From Phycisphaeraceae bacterium (GTDB lineage Bacteria > Planctomycetota > Phycisphaerae > Phycisphaerales > Zrk34): a stretch of 64,000 nucleotides of DNA. The stretch is taken from assembly GCA_028282805.1 (NCBI GenBank), contig JANQHD010000033.1, positions 1 through 64,000 on the forward strand, in the 5' to 3' direction. A program made the translations under genes and the position numbers. The notes beneath the pieces are model-generated. The model did no database searches and was not told where the DNA came from. It saw only the letters and a list, made by a program, of their open reading frames with translations. Positions 25,403 through 34,865 of the stretch are shown one piece after another. Each line of letters opens with the position of its first letter. The first letter of the stretch is position 1.

Positions 25403-26326
25403 ATGGTGAACGAAACCCCGCAGCACATCCCGGTGATGCCCGACGAGGTGGTCGCGCAGCTTGCGCCCCGGCCGGGCGAGGTCGTGCTTGATTGTACGCT
25501 CGGCCGCGCCGGCCACGCGCAGCTGATCATGCCCATGATCGCGCCGGGCGGGCGGTACATCGGCCTCGACGTCGACCCGGCCAACCTCGCGTACGCCCGC
25601 GACGCGGTCGATTCGCCGCCCGTGCCGATGGAGCTGGTGCACCGCAACTTCGCCGAGGCCGGCGACGTGCTCGACGAGCTCGAAGTTGACGGCGTGGACC
25701 TGTTATTAGCGGACCTCGGCTTCGCGTCGACGCAGGTCGACGACCCGGGGCGCGGGCTGAGTTTTTTGCAGGACGGGCCGCTCGACATGCGTTTGGACCC
25801 GACGATCGGGCGGACCGCGGCGGACCTGGTCAACCGCACGCCGCAGAACGAACTGGCGGATTTGATCTACCGTTACGGCGACGAGCGCTTCAGCCGGGCG
25901 ATCAGCCGAAAAATTGTCGAACGCCGTCGCCGCACGCCGATCAATACAACGAGCGAGTTGGCGGAATTGTGTTGCGCGGTTTACGGCCCGCGCGCCCGGC
26001 GACAAAGGATCCACCCGGCGACGCGCACGTTCCAGGCCCTGCGGATTGCGGTCAACGACGAGCTGGGCCGGCTCGAGGCGCTGCTCGGTGCGATGGGGCG
26101 TTTGCTCAAGCCCGACGCCAGGGCCGTGATCATCAGCTTCCACTCGTTGGAAGACCGCGCCGTCAAGCAGGCGTTCCGCCGCTTCGCCTCGGACGGGTTG
26201 GCCGAGCTGCTGGTCAGCAAGCCGCTGCGCCCGAGCGACGAGGAGCGCCACGCCAACTCGCGCAGCCGGTCGGCCCGGCTCCGCGCCTTGCGATGGTTGG
26301 CGGCGCGCGGGCGTGCGAGCAGTTGA
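25403..26326 (+). CDS. rsmH: 16S rRNA m4C1402 methyltransferase
   Basis: RsmH (MraW) methylates N4 of C1402 in 16S rRNA using S-adenosylmethionine. Motifs include HIPVMPDEV at the N-terminus, the SAM site VLDCTLGRAGHA, LLADLGFAS, the RGLSFLQDGPLDMR segment, TRTFQALRIAVN and IISFHSLEDRAVK. The usual GGGGHS of the SAM loop is replaced by GRAGHA. At 307 residues it is normal length. It heads a partial division cluster (LysM protein, ftsL-like, ftsI); no mraZ is upstream. Confidence 0.95.
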   Translation: MVNETPQHIPVMPDEVVAQLAPRPGEVVLDCTLGRAGHAQLIMPMIAPGGRYIGLDVDPANLAYARDAVDSPPVPMELVHRNFAEAGDVLDELEVDGVDLLLADLGFASTQVDDPGRGLSFLQDGPLDMRLDPTIGRTAADLVNRTPQNELADLIYRYGDERFSRAISRKIVERRRRTPINTTSELAELCCAVYGPRARRQRIHPATRTFQALRIAVNDELGRLEALLGAMGRLLKPDARAVIISFHSLEDRAVKQAFRRFASDGLAELLVSKPLRPSDEERHANSRSRSARLRALRWLAARGRASS

Positions 26327-26384
26327 TACAATAACGCCGCGTCGAAGGATCGGCGTCGTTTCACTTTCGTCACGGACGGACACC

Positions 26385-27155
26385 ATGACCAGGGAAACCA
26401 AGATCGGCCTGCTCGTGGGGATGGGCGTCATCGTCTTCATCGCCATCCTCATCTCCGAGTACTTCTCGCACACCCAACACCAGGCGGACCCGCAACTCAG
26501 CCAGCTCGCCGACCAGCGCGACCCGGCGCCGATCCGCGTCGAGCCGCCGGTCACTGACCGGCAGACCGAGTTGCCGACACCCGGCGAAGCGGTTGGCCCG
26601 GTCGACACGCCCGTGGTCGTCGGCCGCGACCAGCCCCGGCCGTTCCACCAGCGCAGCATCCCGCTGATGGCGCAGGAAAACGACAGCGACGGCTTCGAGG
26701 CCGACAGCCTGGTCATGGGCCAGCCGGCCGAGCCGACGCCCGCCGAGACCCACACCGCCGACCGCTGGTACACCGTCAAGGAGGGCGACAACCTCACCAA
26801 GATCGCGCGCAAGGTGTACGGCGACGGCGACTACGCGCAGGTGATCTACGAGGCCAACCGGCATCGCATGACGTCGATCAACAGCGTGCGTGTGGGCGTG
26901 CGGCTGCTGATCCCCGACCGCGCCGGGCGCGCGACGCCCGCGCCGGCCGAGACGCGCACCGAAACGCCGAGCGCACCGCGCGACACGGCGACCACCGAGT
27001 ACAAGGTCAAGGACGGCGAGACGCTGACCGAGCTGGCCCAACGGTTCTACGGGTCGCAACGCCACTGGAACAAGCTTTACGAGTTGAACCGCGACCGCAT
27101 CGACGACCCCGACCGGGTCAGGGCGGGCACGGTGATCCGCGTGCCGCGACGCTGA
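26385..27155 (+). CDS. membrane-anchored protein with two LysM domains
   Basis: The 256-residue protein has an N-terminal membrane helix (residues 7-25), a Pro/Gln-rich linker and two LysM domains (about 126-177 and 206-255), each with the YTVKEGDNLTKIA-type start and an IPD or VP end. LysM binds N-acetylglucosamine of peptidoglycan, so the protein probably links the inner membrane to the wall. The ATG at 26385 puts the helix at the N-terminus. Its place between rsmH and ftsL is unusual for the division cluster and suggests a part in division or wall binding. Confidence 0.85.
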   Translation: MTRETKIGLLVGMGVIVFIAILISEYFSHTQHQADPQLSQLADQRDPAPIRVEPPVTDRQTELPTPGEAVGPVDTPVVVGRDQPRPFHQRSIPLMAQENDSDGFEADSLVMGQPAEPTPAETHTADRWYTVKEGDNLTKIARKVYGDGDYAQVIYEANRHRMTSINSVRVGVRLLIPDRAGRATPAPAETRTETPSAPRDTATTEYKVKDGETLTELAQRFYGSQRHWNKLYELNRDRIDDPDRVRAGTVIRVPRR

Positions 27156-27183
27156 GGCGCGGCGAGGGACGAGGCGCAGGCGC

Positions 27184-27495
27184 ATGTACATCAAGCTCAT
27201 GGTGCTCACGATCGGCCTATTGGCGATCGCGGCGGGCGTGCTCAACGCCCGTCACCAACGCGCCCAGCTCACGCACGAGCTGATGCAGCGCCAGCGCGCT
27301 GCGCGCACGCTCCAGCGCGAGGTGTGGGTCGCCCAGGCCGCCGCCGCCCGGCGGTTGCAGCTCGACAACCTCCGCCAGACCATCGCCGCCCACGACCTGC
27401 GGCTCGAACCGGCCACGCCGCCGCTGGCCACGCCCCTGCGCTCCGCGGTCGCCCGCGGCCACGACGACCCCTACGCGATCTACCGCCAGCCATGA
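27184..27495 (+). CDS. ftsL: FtsL-like division protein
   Basis: The 103-residue protein has a short N-terminus, one membrane helix (residues 3-20) and a coiled coil rich in Gln, Arg and Leu (about 22-70). FtsL proteins are too variable to identify by motif. The call rests on size, bitopic topology, the coiled coil and the position directly before ftsI, which is the FtsL position in most bacteria. The stop overlaps the ftsI ATG (ATGA). Confidence 0.7.
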   Translation: MYIKLMVLTIGLLAIAAGVLNARHQRAQLTHELMQRQRAARTLQREVWVAQAAAARRLQLDNLRQTIAAHDLRLEPATPPLATPLRSAVARGHDDPYAIYRQP

Positions 27496-29246
27496 CCCGC
27501 CACGTGAAGTTACAGACCGACTCCGCCGAGGCGGCGCAGCTGCGCCGCAGCCTGTGGGTCGGGTACCTCGGCGTGGCGCTGATCAGCGTCGTGCTGGTCG
27601 CGCTGCTCGGCCGGGTGGCGCAGCTGCAACACCGCCCGCCGGCGCAGCTCGCCGACCAGGCCGGCCCGCGGCAGACGACCAACCAGCTGCTGTCGCGCCG
27701 CGGCGCGTTGCTCGACCGCAAGGGCCGACGCCTCGCCGTGACCCACGTCGGCTACCGCCTGTTTGTCGACCCGCAGCTCATCGAAGACTTCAGCACCTTT
27801 TCGTTCTACCTCGCGCAAGCGACCGGCGACGACCCGGCACGCATCGACCGGCTGATCGCCGCCAACACCGACCGGCGCTACGTGGTGGTCAAGCCGTTGC
27901 TTGACGACGCGTTGGTTCAGAACGTGCGCCAACTCAACCGCCGGGCGGTCGGGCTCGAGCCGGTCTCGGTGCGCAGCTACCCGCAGGGGCCGCTGGCCGG
28001 GCAGGTGATCGGCTTCGTCGGCGCCGAGCACCGCGGGCTCGACGGGTTGGAGTTTTCGCTGAACGACCGGCTGGCCGGGCAAGACGGCGCGGTGCGCTTC
28101 GTGCGCGACTCGGAGCGCCGGCCGGTGTGGGTCGAGCGCGACGCCTACCGACCGCCGACGCACGGCGACGACCTGCGCCTGAGCCTCGACGTCGCCGTGC
28201 AGGCCATCGCCGAGCGCTACCTCGCCGAGACGTGCGGCAAGCACAAGGCCGAGGCGGGCGAGGCGATCGTGATGGACGCCGTCAATGGGCAGGTGCTGGC
28301 CATGGCGAACTGGCCGGCGTACGACCCGTCGAGCGGGGGCAAGGGTGACGCGAACCTCCGCCGCAACCGGTGCGTGACCGACCCGTACGAGCCGGGCTCG
28401 ATCTTCAAGCCCTTCGTGCACTCGGCGGCGACGATGATGCAGATCGCCAACCCCACCGAGAAGATCGACTGCACCGACGCCGGCTACTGGGTCAGCCCCG
28501 CCGGCCGGCGCCTGCGCGACGCGCACGGCGTGGGCGAGGTGACGTGGGACGAGGTGCTGGTCAACAGCTCGAACATCGGCATGGCGCAGGTCGGCCTGCG
28601 CATGGGCAAGCGGAAGATGCACGCCACGCTGCAACGGTTCGGCTTCGGCGCGCCGACCGGCTCGCGCCTGCCGGGCGAGTCGGCGGGCATCGTCAACCCG
28701 CTGCGCCGGTGGAACCACTACTCGCTGACGTCGGTGCCGATGGGCCAGGAGGTGGCGGTCACGCCGTTGCAGATGGTCCGCGCGTTCGCCGCGTTCGCCA
28801 ACGGCGGGCTGATGCCCACGCCCACGCTGATCGCTGATCACGAGGCGACGCCGATCTACCAGCGCGCCATCGCCCCGCAGGCCGCCGACCACACCCGCGC
28901 CGTGCTGCGGCGCGTCGTCGCCGAGGGCACGGGCCGGCGGGCCAACTCCAAGCGCTACCGCATCTGGGGCAAGACCGGCACCGCGCAGGTGCCCGACCCG
29001 GTCAACGGCGGGTTCATCGAGGGCGGCTACACCGGCTCGTTCGTCTGCGGCGCGCCGCTCCGCAACCCGCGCATCGTGGTCATCGTCGTCGTGCACCAAC
29101 CCAAAAAATCGCTCGGCTACTACGGCGGCGTCGTCGCCGCGCCCTACGCCCAGCGCATCGTCGAAGACACGCTGCAGTACCTCGGCGTCCCCGAAGACGG
29201 CGAACTCGACGACACCCCGCCCACCCGGGTCGCCGCCACCCATTGA
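27492..29246 (+). CDS. ftsI: division transpeptidase FtsI (PBP3 type)
   Basis: This class B penicillin-binding protein cross-links septal peptidoglycan. It has an N-terminal membrane helix (residues 20-42), a dimerisation/pedestal domain, and a transpeptidase domain with SIFK (Ser303, Lys306), SSN (359-361) and KTG (from Lys494). At 584 residues it matches FtsI/PBP2-type proteins without PASTA domains. The ATG at 27492 overlaps the previous stop. No murE follows; the cluster ends here and the next gene is convergent. Confidence 0.92.
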   Translation: MTRHVKLQTDSAEAAQLRRSLWVGYLGVALISVVLVALLGRVAQLQHRPPAQLADQAGPRQTTNQLLSRRGALLDRKGRRLAVTHVGYRLFVDPQLIEDFSTFSFYLAQATGDDPARIDRLIAANTDRRYVVVKPLLDDALVQNVRQLNRRAVGLEPVSVRSYPQGPLAGQVIGFVGAEHRGLDGLEFSLNDRLAGQDGAVRFVRDSERRPVWVERDAYRPPTHGDDLRLSLDVAVQAIAERYLAETCGKHKAEAGEAIVMDAVNGQVLAMANWPAYDPSSGGKGDANLRRNRCVTDPYEPGSIFKPFVHSAATMMQIANPTEKIDCTDAGYWVSPAGRRLRDAHGVGEVTWDEVLVNSSNIGMAQVGLRMGKRKMHATLQRFGFGAPTGSRLPGESAGIVNPLRRWNHYSLTSVPMGQEVAVTPLQMVRAFAAFANGGLMPTPTLIADHEATPIYQRAIAPQAADHTRAVLRRVVAEGTGRRANSKRYRIWGKTGTAQVPDPVNGGFIEGGYTGSFVCGAPLRNPRIVVIVVVHQPKKSLGYYGGVVAAPYAQRIVEDTLQYLGVPEDGELDDTPPTRVAATH

Positions 29247-29264
29247 CTCACAATCACCCTCAAG

Positions 29265-29293
29265 CACCGGGGCGAGCCCCGCGAGCCCCGGTG
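29265..29293. terminator. hairpin after ftsI, no T-run
   Basis: CACCGGGGC pairs with GCCCCGGTG around an 11-base loop, 18 bases after the ftsI stop. Without a T-run it is only a possible end of the rsmH-ftsI transcript. Confidence 0.4.
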
Positions 29294-29342
29294 GTCTGCC
29301 GGCCGGGTCAATGAGCTTGAAGGACGCGCGCCGCCTTCCCCC

Positions 29343-30791
29343 TCACCCGCCTCGCTTTCGCTCGGCACCCTCTGCCGGTGGAAGAGGGGGCGCGCGCCCC
29401 GGCTCGCGTTGCCCCTTACCCCTGCGGTTGTGGTCGCCCAGGTCGGCGCGGGCGCGTTCGGCCAACGCTTTCAGCTCTTCGACTAGTTGCGGGTGCTTGT
29501 CGGCCACGTTGTAAAGCTCGCGCGGGTGCTTGCCCACGTGGTACAGCTCGTAACCCGTCCGCCCACGCGCCAGCGGCCCCGGCTTGCCGTCGGCGCCGGG
29601 CTTCACGCCTTCGTACGAACGGTACTCGTGCGGCAGGTGCAGCTTCCAATCGCCGCGCCGCACCGCCTGTAATTGACGCCCGTAGTAGAAATAGTATTCG
29701 TTGCGCGGGTTGGCGTTCGGCTCGCCTTCGAGCAAGGGCAACAGGTTCACGCCGTCGATCGGGTGCCGGGGCAGCTCGCCGCCCGTGACCGCCGCGAGCG
29801 TGGGCAGCACGTCGATGGTCGCCGCCATCTTGTCGCACACCGTGTTCGGCTTGACGTGTCCGGGCCAACGCACGATCGCCGGCACGCGGCAGCCGCCTTC
29901 CCACATCGTGCCCTTGCCCTCGCGCAGCGGGAAGGCCGAGCCCGCGTGGTTGCCGTAGTTCAGCCACGGCCCATTGTCGCTGGTGAACCACACGATCGTG
30001 TTGTCGGTCAGGCCGTGCTTGTCGAGCGCTTCGAGTATCCGGCCGACCGACCAGTCGATCTCCATGATCACGTCGCCGTACAGGCCCCGGCCCGATTTGC
30101 CCTTGTGTTTGTCGCTGACCGCCAGCGGCACGTGCGGCATGCTGTGCGGCAGGTACACGAAGAACGGCCGGTCCTTGTGTCGCTCGATGAAGTCGACGGC
30201 CTTGTCGGTGTACAGCGTGGTCAGCGCCGCCTGGTCTTCGAGCGTGTCGATCGGTCGCACGGGCCCGTCGTTGTCGTACAGCCACAGCCGCGGGAAGGCC
30301 TTGGCGCGGGTCGGGTGGCCGGGCCACATGTCGTTGGAGTAGGGTAGGCCGAGGTATTCGTCGAAGCCGTGATGGCGGGGCAGGTGCGGCTGGTGGTGGC
30401 CGAGGTGCCACTTGCCGAACACGGCGGTCGCGTAGCCTTTGTGTTTGAGCAGTTCGGCGATGGTCAGCTCGCCGGGGTGCAGGCCGATCTTCCACTTCGG
30501 GCCCAGCGCGCCGAGTATGCCGACACGGTTCGAGTAGCAGCCGGTCAACAGCGACGCGCGCGAGGCGCTGCACACGGCCTGCGAGACGTAAAAACTGGTG
30601 AACCGCATGCCGTCGGCCGCGAGCCGGTCGAGGTGGGGCGTGGGGATGTCGCTGCCGTAGCAGCCGATGTCGTGGTAACCCTGGTCGTCGGTGAAGATGA
30701 TGACGACGTTTGGCGTCGCCGCCGTGACCGCCGCGGTGATGACCAGCAAGCACGCCGCCCCCGCGAGCACGGCGATCGAGCGCATACCCAT
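29343..30791 (-). CDS. type I sulfatase, exported
   Basis: The enzyme removes sulfate esters, probably from sulfated polysaccharides, as in many marine planctomycetes. The protein has a signal peptide (cleavage near residue 25) and the sulfatase fold: TDDQGYHDIG metal site, CSASR with Cys74 as the residue converted to formylglycine, GKWHLG, and TSDNGPW near the second metal site. I chose the ATG at 30791, preceded by AAGGG on the minus strand. The last 25 residues are low-complexity (Pro, Arg, Gly) and read into what looks like intergenic DNA, so the original stop may have been lost. No maturation enzyme gene is nearby. Confidence 0.92.
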   Translation of the reverse strand: MGMRSIAVLAGAACLLVITAAVTAATPNVVIIFTDDQGYHDIGCYGSDIPTPHLDRLAADGMRFTSFYVSQAVCSASRASLLTGCYSNRVGILGALGPKWKIGLHPGELTIAELLKHKGYATAVFGKWHLGHHQPHLPRHHGFDEYLGLPYSNDMWPGHPTRAKAFPRLWLYDNDGPVRPIDTLEDQAALTTLYTDKAVDFIERHKDRPFFVYLPHSMPHVPLAVSDKHKGKSGRGLYGDVIMEIDWSVGRILEALDKHGLTDNTIVWFTSDNGPWLNYGNHAGSAFPLREGKGTMWEGGCRVPAIVRWPGHVKPNTVCDKMAATIDVLPTLAAVTGGELPRHPIDGVNLLPLLEGEPNANPRNEYYFYYGRQLQAVRRGDWKLHLPHEYRSYEGVKPGADGKPGPLARGRTGYELYHVGKHPRELYNVADKHPQLVEELKALAERARADLGDHNRRGKGQREPGRAPPLPPAEGAERKRGG

Positions 30792-30862
30792 GGTTGCCCT
30801 TTCGTCAAACGACAACAGGCATGACGCTCGACCCCGCCGGTCACGTTCAAGTTATTTTCGGT

Positions 30863-32182
30863 TCAGCGGCCCGCCAGGCGTGCGAACAGGCCGTCGACCT
30901 TGCCGCTGGGCCCGATGGTGACGGTGAAGCTGACGCGCTTGTGGTAAGTGGTTTTCGCCACCACGCGGTACGCCGCGGTGCCCTCGTCGAGGTTCATCGG
31001 CAAACGCTGCCGCGAGATGATGCCCGCGAACTTGCCCGCCTCGTGGCGGATGCCGTCCATCGCCTCGGCGATGCCGTCGGCCGTGACCCGCTGGCGGTGG
31101 GCCGGCGAGAAGTAACCGGTCGCGTCTTCGTAGTGGCCGTTGATCAGCGCGATCACCACGTGCGTGAGCACCTGCGAGTGGTTCGGGTCGATCTCGTCGG
31201 TGACGGTGACGGTGGTTTGCGTGCGGGTGTTGGTCGGCGCGCCCGGCTCAATCGTGTGGCCGGTCGCGGTTGGCTCGGGCGTTGGCGCCTGGCTCGAAAC
31301 GTCGATGCGCTCGGCCAGCGAAGCGAGCCGCTGCTCCAGCGTGTTGATCGATTGGTGCAGGTCTTGCCACTGGGCCACCTCGCTCTGCCGCGCCGTGTCC
31401 AGGTGCATGCGCAGCTCGGCGATCGAACGCGCCGCCTCGTCCGCCTCGGCCGACGCGCCGTCGGTCTCGTCCGCCGCTTGCGCCTCACCCTGCGCCTGGT
31501 GCGCCGAAAGCTCCGCGAGCCGTTGGCCCATCTCCGCGAGCTTCGCTTCGTTTTGCGCGGCGCGCTGTTGGGCGTGGTCGAGCGTCGCCTTCAGGTCAAA
31601 CAACGCCTCGACCACCTGCGCGCGGTGCGTTTGGTCCGTTTCGCTTGTCTCGTCCGTATCCTCTTGCGCCGCGGCCTTGCTCAACGCCTCGGTCAATCGC
31701 TGGATCGTTTCCGCCTGCTGCTTCTGCGCCCGCCGTTGGGTCTCCAGGTCGCCCAGCAGCTGCGCCATGGCGCGCGTCTGCGAGTCGGTCAGCTTGCTGA
31801 GTTCTTCGAGCTTCTGCTCGACCGCCGGGTCGGGGGCCGCCTGTTGCACCACGACCGTCGTCGGCGGTGGCGCCGCGGTTTCGGTCCGCGTCGTGTCGGC
31901 CGGTTGTGCCTCCGCCCCGGCGGGTTCCGGCTCGACCGACCACAGGCTCTGGTTCATCGGTTCGATCGGCTCGGCGCTCGTCCACCGCTCGGCCGGGGCG
32001 TACACGGCGTTGGTGGCGCTGGCCGATTCCGGCGAAGGCCACCACACCACCATCGCCACGACCACCACGAGGATGAGCGTGATCACCGCCTCGGTCAGCG
32101 GCACGCGCAGCCGTTTGTCCTGCCCCGCGTGCTCGTCGGGCGCGTCGTGAATCGGTTTGTCGTTCTGTTGGTGCTCTGTCAT
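30863..32182 (-). CDS. membrane coiled-coil protein, DUF3887-like C-terminus
   Basis: The 439-residue protein has a cytosolic N-terminus of about 28 residues, one membrane helix (about 30-48), a long Gln/Ala/Glu-rich coiled coil (about 115-300), a Thr/Pro linker and a C-terminal domain of about 100 residues (from HVVIALINGHYEDATGYF) that resembles DUF3887. The function is unknown; the shape suggests an envelope scaffold. It lies 71 bases upstream of the sulfatase gene in the same direction, so the two may share a transcript. Confidence 0.7.
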   Translation of the reverse strand: MTEHQQNDKPIHDAPDEHAGQDKRLRVPLTEAVITLILVVVVAMVVWWPSPESASATNAVYAPAERWTSAEPIEPMNQSLWSVEPEPAGAEAQPADTTRTETAAPPPTTVVVQQAAPDPAVEQKLEELSKLTDSQTRAMAQLLGDLETQRRAQKQQAETIQRLTEALSKAAAQEDTDETSETDQTHRAQVVEALFDLKATLDHAQQRAAQNEAKLAEMGQRLAELSAHQAQGEAQAADETDGASAEADEAARSIAELRMHLDTARQSEVAQWQDLHQSINTLEQRLASLAERIDVSSQAPTPEPTATGHTIEPGAPTNTRTQTTVTVTDEIDPNHSQVLTHVVIALINGHYEDATGYFSPAHRQRVTADGIAEAMDGIRHEAGKFAGIISRQRLPMNLDEGTAAYRVVAKTTYHKRVSFTVTIGPSGKVDGLFARLAGR

Positions 32183-32304
32183 TGCCTGGTCCCGACACTG
32201 GTTTCCCGTTTCTGTATCGACGGGCGGGCGGGGCGAGTGTTGCCGCGCGACAACGCGCCGGGCATTTACCCCGCGGCGCGTGCGGCCTGTAGCGGTTGTA
32301 CCGG

Positions 32305-33801
32305 TTAGCCCTGGGCTTTGATCTTCTCGACGATGTTCGTCGTGCTCCGGCCCTCGACGTGGGGGATGGTGACCACCCGCCCGCCGTACGCCTCGACGAT
32401 CTCCCAGCCGACCACCTCGTCGTGGGCGTACTGGCCGCCCTTGACCAGCACCTCGGGCCCGATCGCGCGCAGCAACGGTTTGGGCGTGTCGTTCTCGACA
32501 GGGTCGTCGGCTTCCTCATCGCCGAACAACACGATGTAGTCCACGCACGCCAGCTCGCTCAGCAGCTTCACCCGGTCCTGCTCGGGCACGATCGGCCGGT
32601 CGGGCCCCTTGAGCCGGCGGATCGACGCGTCGCTGTTGACCGCCAGCACCAAAAGGTCCGCGGTGTCTCGCGCCTTGTGCAGCAGGTCCACGTGCCCCGC
32701 GTGCAAAATATCGAAGCACCCGTTGGTGAACGCGACCTTCTTGCCCTGCGAGCGGTACGCGGCCAGCTCGGGCAACAGCTGCTCGAGGTTGCGGATCTTG
32801 CCGAGCTTTGCCCCGCGCTGTTGCAGCAGACGGAAGTGCACCTGCTCGATCGGTATCGGCACCATGTCGAACTGTTCGACCTCGAGCCCCGCGGCGAAGT
32901 TCGCCAACTCCACCGCCTTCGGCCACTCAGCGCCGTTCGCCCGCGCCACCGCCAAAGTGCCGAACAGCACGTCGCCCGCGCCGGTCACGTCGTACACGTT
33001 CCGCGCGATCGTCGGCACCGCGGTCGGCGGCTCGCCCTTGATTTGCAGCAACGAGCCGTGCCGGTCGAGCGTGAGCACCACCGCGTCGAGCTCGATGTCG
33101 TTGATAAGCTTGCCCGCCATCGCCGCCGTCTCGCTCGCCGCCGAACAGCCCGTGGCCAGCTCAGCCTCCGTGCGGTTGGGCGTGATGCACGTCGCGCCGC
33201 GGTACTTGCCGTAGTCGTCGATCGGCGCCGGGTCGACGTACACCGGCACACCCTTGGCCCTGGCCGAAGCGATCAACCGCTGGCACAGCTCCGGGGTGAG
33301 CAAACCCTTGTTGTAATCTTCGAGCAACAGGGCGTCGGCGTCGTCGAGCGTCGCCTCGGCCGCCTCGGCCACGCGGTCGAGCGTCTCGGCGTCGATCGGC
33401 GACGTGTCCTCGATGTCCACGCGGAACATCTTCTGCGGGTGGCGGTGCTGCGCCAGGCCGATGAGGTTGCGCTTCACCGTGGTCGGCCGCTTAGGGATCG
33501 CGACCATCGCGTCGGTGTCGCAGCGGTTGTGGTTGAGCTGGGTGAGCAACTCTTCGCCAGCCGCGTCTTGCCCCACGACGCCGATGCAGCGCACGTCGCA
33601 GCGCATGGCGACCAGCGCCAGGCACAGGTTCGCCGCGCCGCCCGCCGTGGTGGTTTCGCGCACGACCTTCAGCACCGGCACCGGCGCATCGGGGCTCAGC
33701 CGCTCGGCGTCGCCGAACACCGCCTGGTCCAGCATGAAGTCGCCCACCACGACCATGCGTTTCGTCTGCCAACCGTCGATGAGCGTGATCAGGTTCTGCA
33801 T
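32305..33801 (-). CDS. hldE: bifunctional heptose 7-phosphate kinase/adenylyltransferase
   Basis: HldE makes ADP-heptose for lipopolysaccharide core synthesis. The N-terminal PfkB-type kinase (about residues 1-320) has TTAGGAANLCLAL and the catalytic VTGAGDVLFG. The C-terminal nucleotidyltransferase starts at Gly361 with GCFDILHAGHVDLL. At 498 residues it is slightly longer than the E. coli protein. The ATG at 33801 overlaps the end of lpxK by 13 bases. It is the last gene of the operon that starts with the GT9 transferase at 37083. Confidence 0.94.
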   Translation of the reverse strand: MQNLITLIDGWQTKRMVVVGDFMLDQAVFGDAERLSPDAPVPVLKVVRETTTAGGAANLCLALVAMRCDVRCIGVVGQDAAGEELLTQLNHNRCDTDAMVAIPKRPTTVKRNLIGLAQHRHPQKMFRVDIEDTSPIDAETLDRVAEAAEATLDDADALLLEDYNKGLLTPELCQRLIASARAKGVPVYVDPAPIDDYGKYRGATCITPNRTEAELATGCSAASETAAMAGKLINDIELDAVVLTLDRHGSLLQIKGEPPTAVPTIARNVYDVTGAGDVLFGTLAVARANGAEWPKAVELANFAAGLEVEQFDMVPIPIEQVHFRLLQQRGAKLGKIRNLEQLLPELAAYRSQGKKVAFTNGCFDILHAGHVDLLHKARDTADLLVLAVNSDASIRRLKGPDRPIVPEQDRVKLLSELACVDYIVLFGDEEADDPVENDTPKPLLRAIGPEVLVKGGQYAHDEVVGWEIVEAYGGRVVTIPHVEGRSTTNIVEKIKAQG

Positions 33802-34865
33802 GCTTGCTTCAGCGCCTCTAAAACCAACGTTTCCAACGCCGCGCCGCCGTCGAGGCAGGCCAGCTCCAACTCCGCCCGCCACACCGCCGGCACATCATCG
33901 GCCGATTCTAACAGCGGCCGCAGCTTCACCCAATCCTTGCCCGTCGTCAGCAGCGCTACCGCGTCGTTTTCACGCGCCACCGCCGCCAGTTGCGCCAAAT
34001 CGTCGTGCGTGTAGTGGTGGTGGTCCGCAAACGCGATCGTCTGCTTGACTTCGGCGTGCTGCACCGCCTCGTCGAAAAACGGCCGCGGGTTGCCCACCCC
34101 GCAAAACGCCACCGCCGGTCGGCCGACGCTTTCGACCGGCGCGTCATTCGCATCGACCACGTTCGCCCAGCGGTGCGCAAAGTGCGCCACCGGCGGCTTG
34201 CCGTGGTAGCGCGCGACCCGCTCGTTCAGCTCCGCCGCCGCTTGCGGGTCGCGCCCGAGCGGCGAGCGCGTCACCACCACCGCGTCGGCCCGCCTCAGCC
34301 CGCCCGGCCCCTCGCGCATCATGCCGCGCGGCAGCACCCGCCCGTAACCGAACGGGTTGGTCGCGTCGATCAACACCACGTCGAGGTCACGCGCGATCCG
34401 CCGGTGCTGGAAGCCGTCGTCGAGCACGATCACGTCGACCTCGGCGTGCCGACGCGCGACCTGACGCGCCGCCGCGACGCGGTCGCCGTTGACCACGACC
34501 GCCACCCCCGGTAGCGCCTCGCGCAGCAGCGTCGCCTCGTCGCTCGGTCGCTCGTCGGTCTGTTTGTACCCCCGCAGCACCACCGCGGGCGCCCGGCCGT
34601 GCCGTTGCAGCAGCTCGACCAGGTGCACGACCATCGGCGTTTTGCCCGTGCCGCCCGTGGTCAGGTTGCCCACGCTGATCACCGGGCAGTGCGCCTTGGC
34701 CGTCACGCGCAGCCCGAAGTCGAACGCCCGGTTGCGCAAGGCGGTCGCCACGCGGTAAAACGGCTCGGCCGCCGCCGCCGCGCCGCGCAGCAACGCCGCG
34801 CCCGCCGAGCGGTCGTCGCCCGACATGATCGCGTGGGTGCGCAGCGTTTTCGCGTTTCGGTTCAC
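33789..34865 (-). CDS. lpxK: tetraacyldisaccharide 4'-kinase
   Basis: LpxK phosphorylates the 4' position of the lipid A disaccharide precursor at the inner membrane. The P-loop GNLTTGGTGKT is at residues 66-76. LDDGFQHRR, PRGMMREGPGGLRRAD and LLTTGKDWVKL are further LpxK signatures. The 358-residue length is normal. Overlaps with maf (4 bases) and hldE (13 bases) show tight coupling. Together with lnt and hldE it shows that the organism makes lipid A. Confidence 0.95.
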   Translation of the reverse strand: MNRNAKTLRTHAIMSGDDRSAGAALLRGAAAAAEPFYRVATALRNRAFDFGLRVTAKAHCPVISVGNLTTGGTGKTPMVVHLVELLQRHGRAPAVVLRGYKQTDERPSDEATLLREALPGVAVVVNGDRVAAARQVARRHAEVDVIVLDDGFQHRRIARDLDVVLIDATNPFGYGRVLPRGMMREGPGGLRRADAVVVTRSPLGRDPQAAAELNERVARYHGKPPVAHFAHRWANVVDANDAPVESVGRPAVAFCGVGNPRPFFDEAVQHAEVKQTIAFADHHHYTHDDLAQLAAVARENDAVALLTTGKDWVKLRPLLESADDVPAVWRAELELACLDGGAALETLVLEALKQACRT

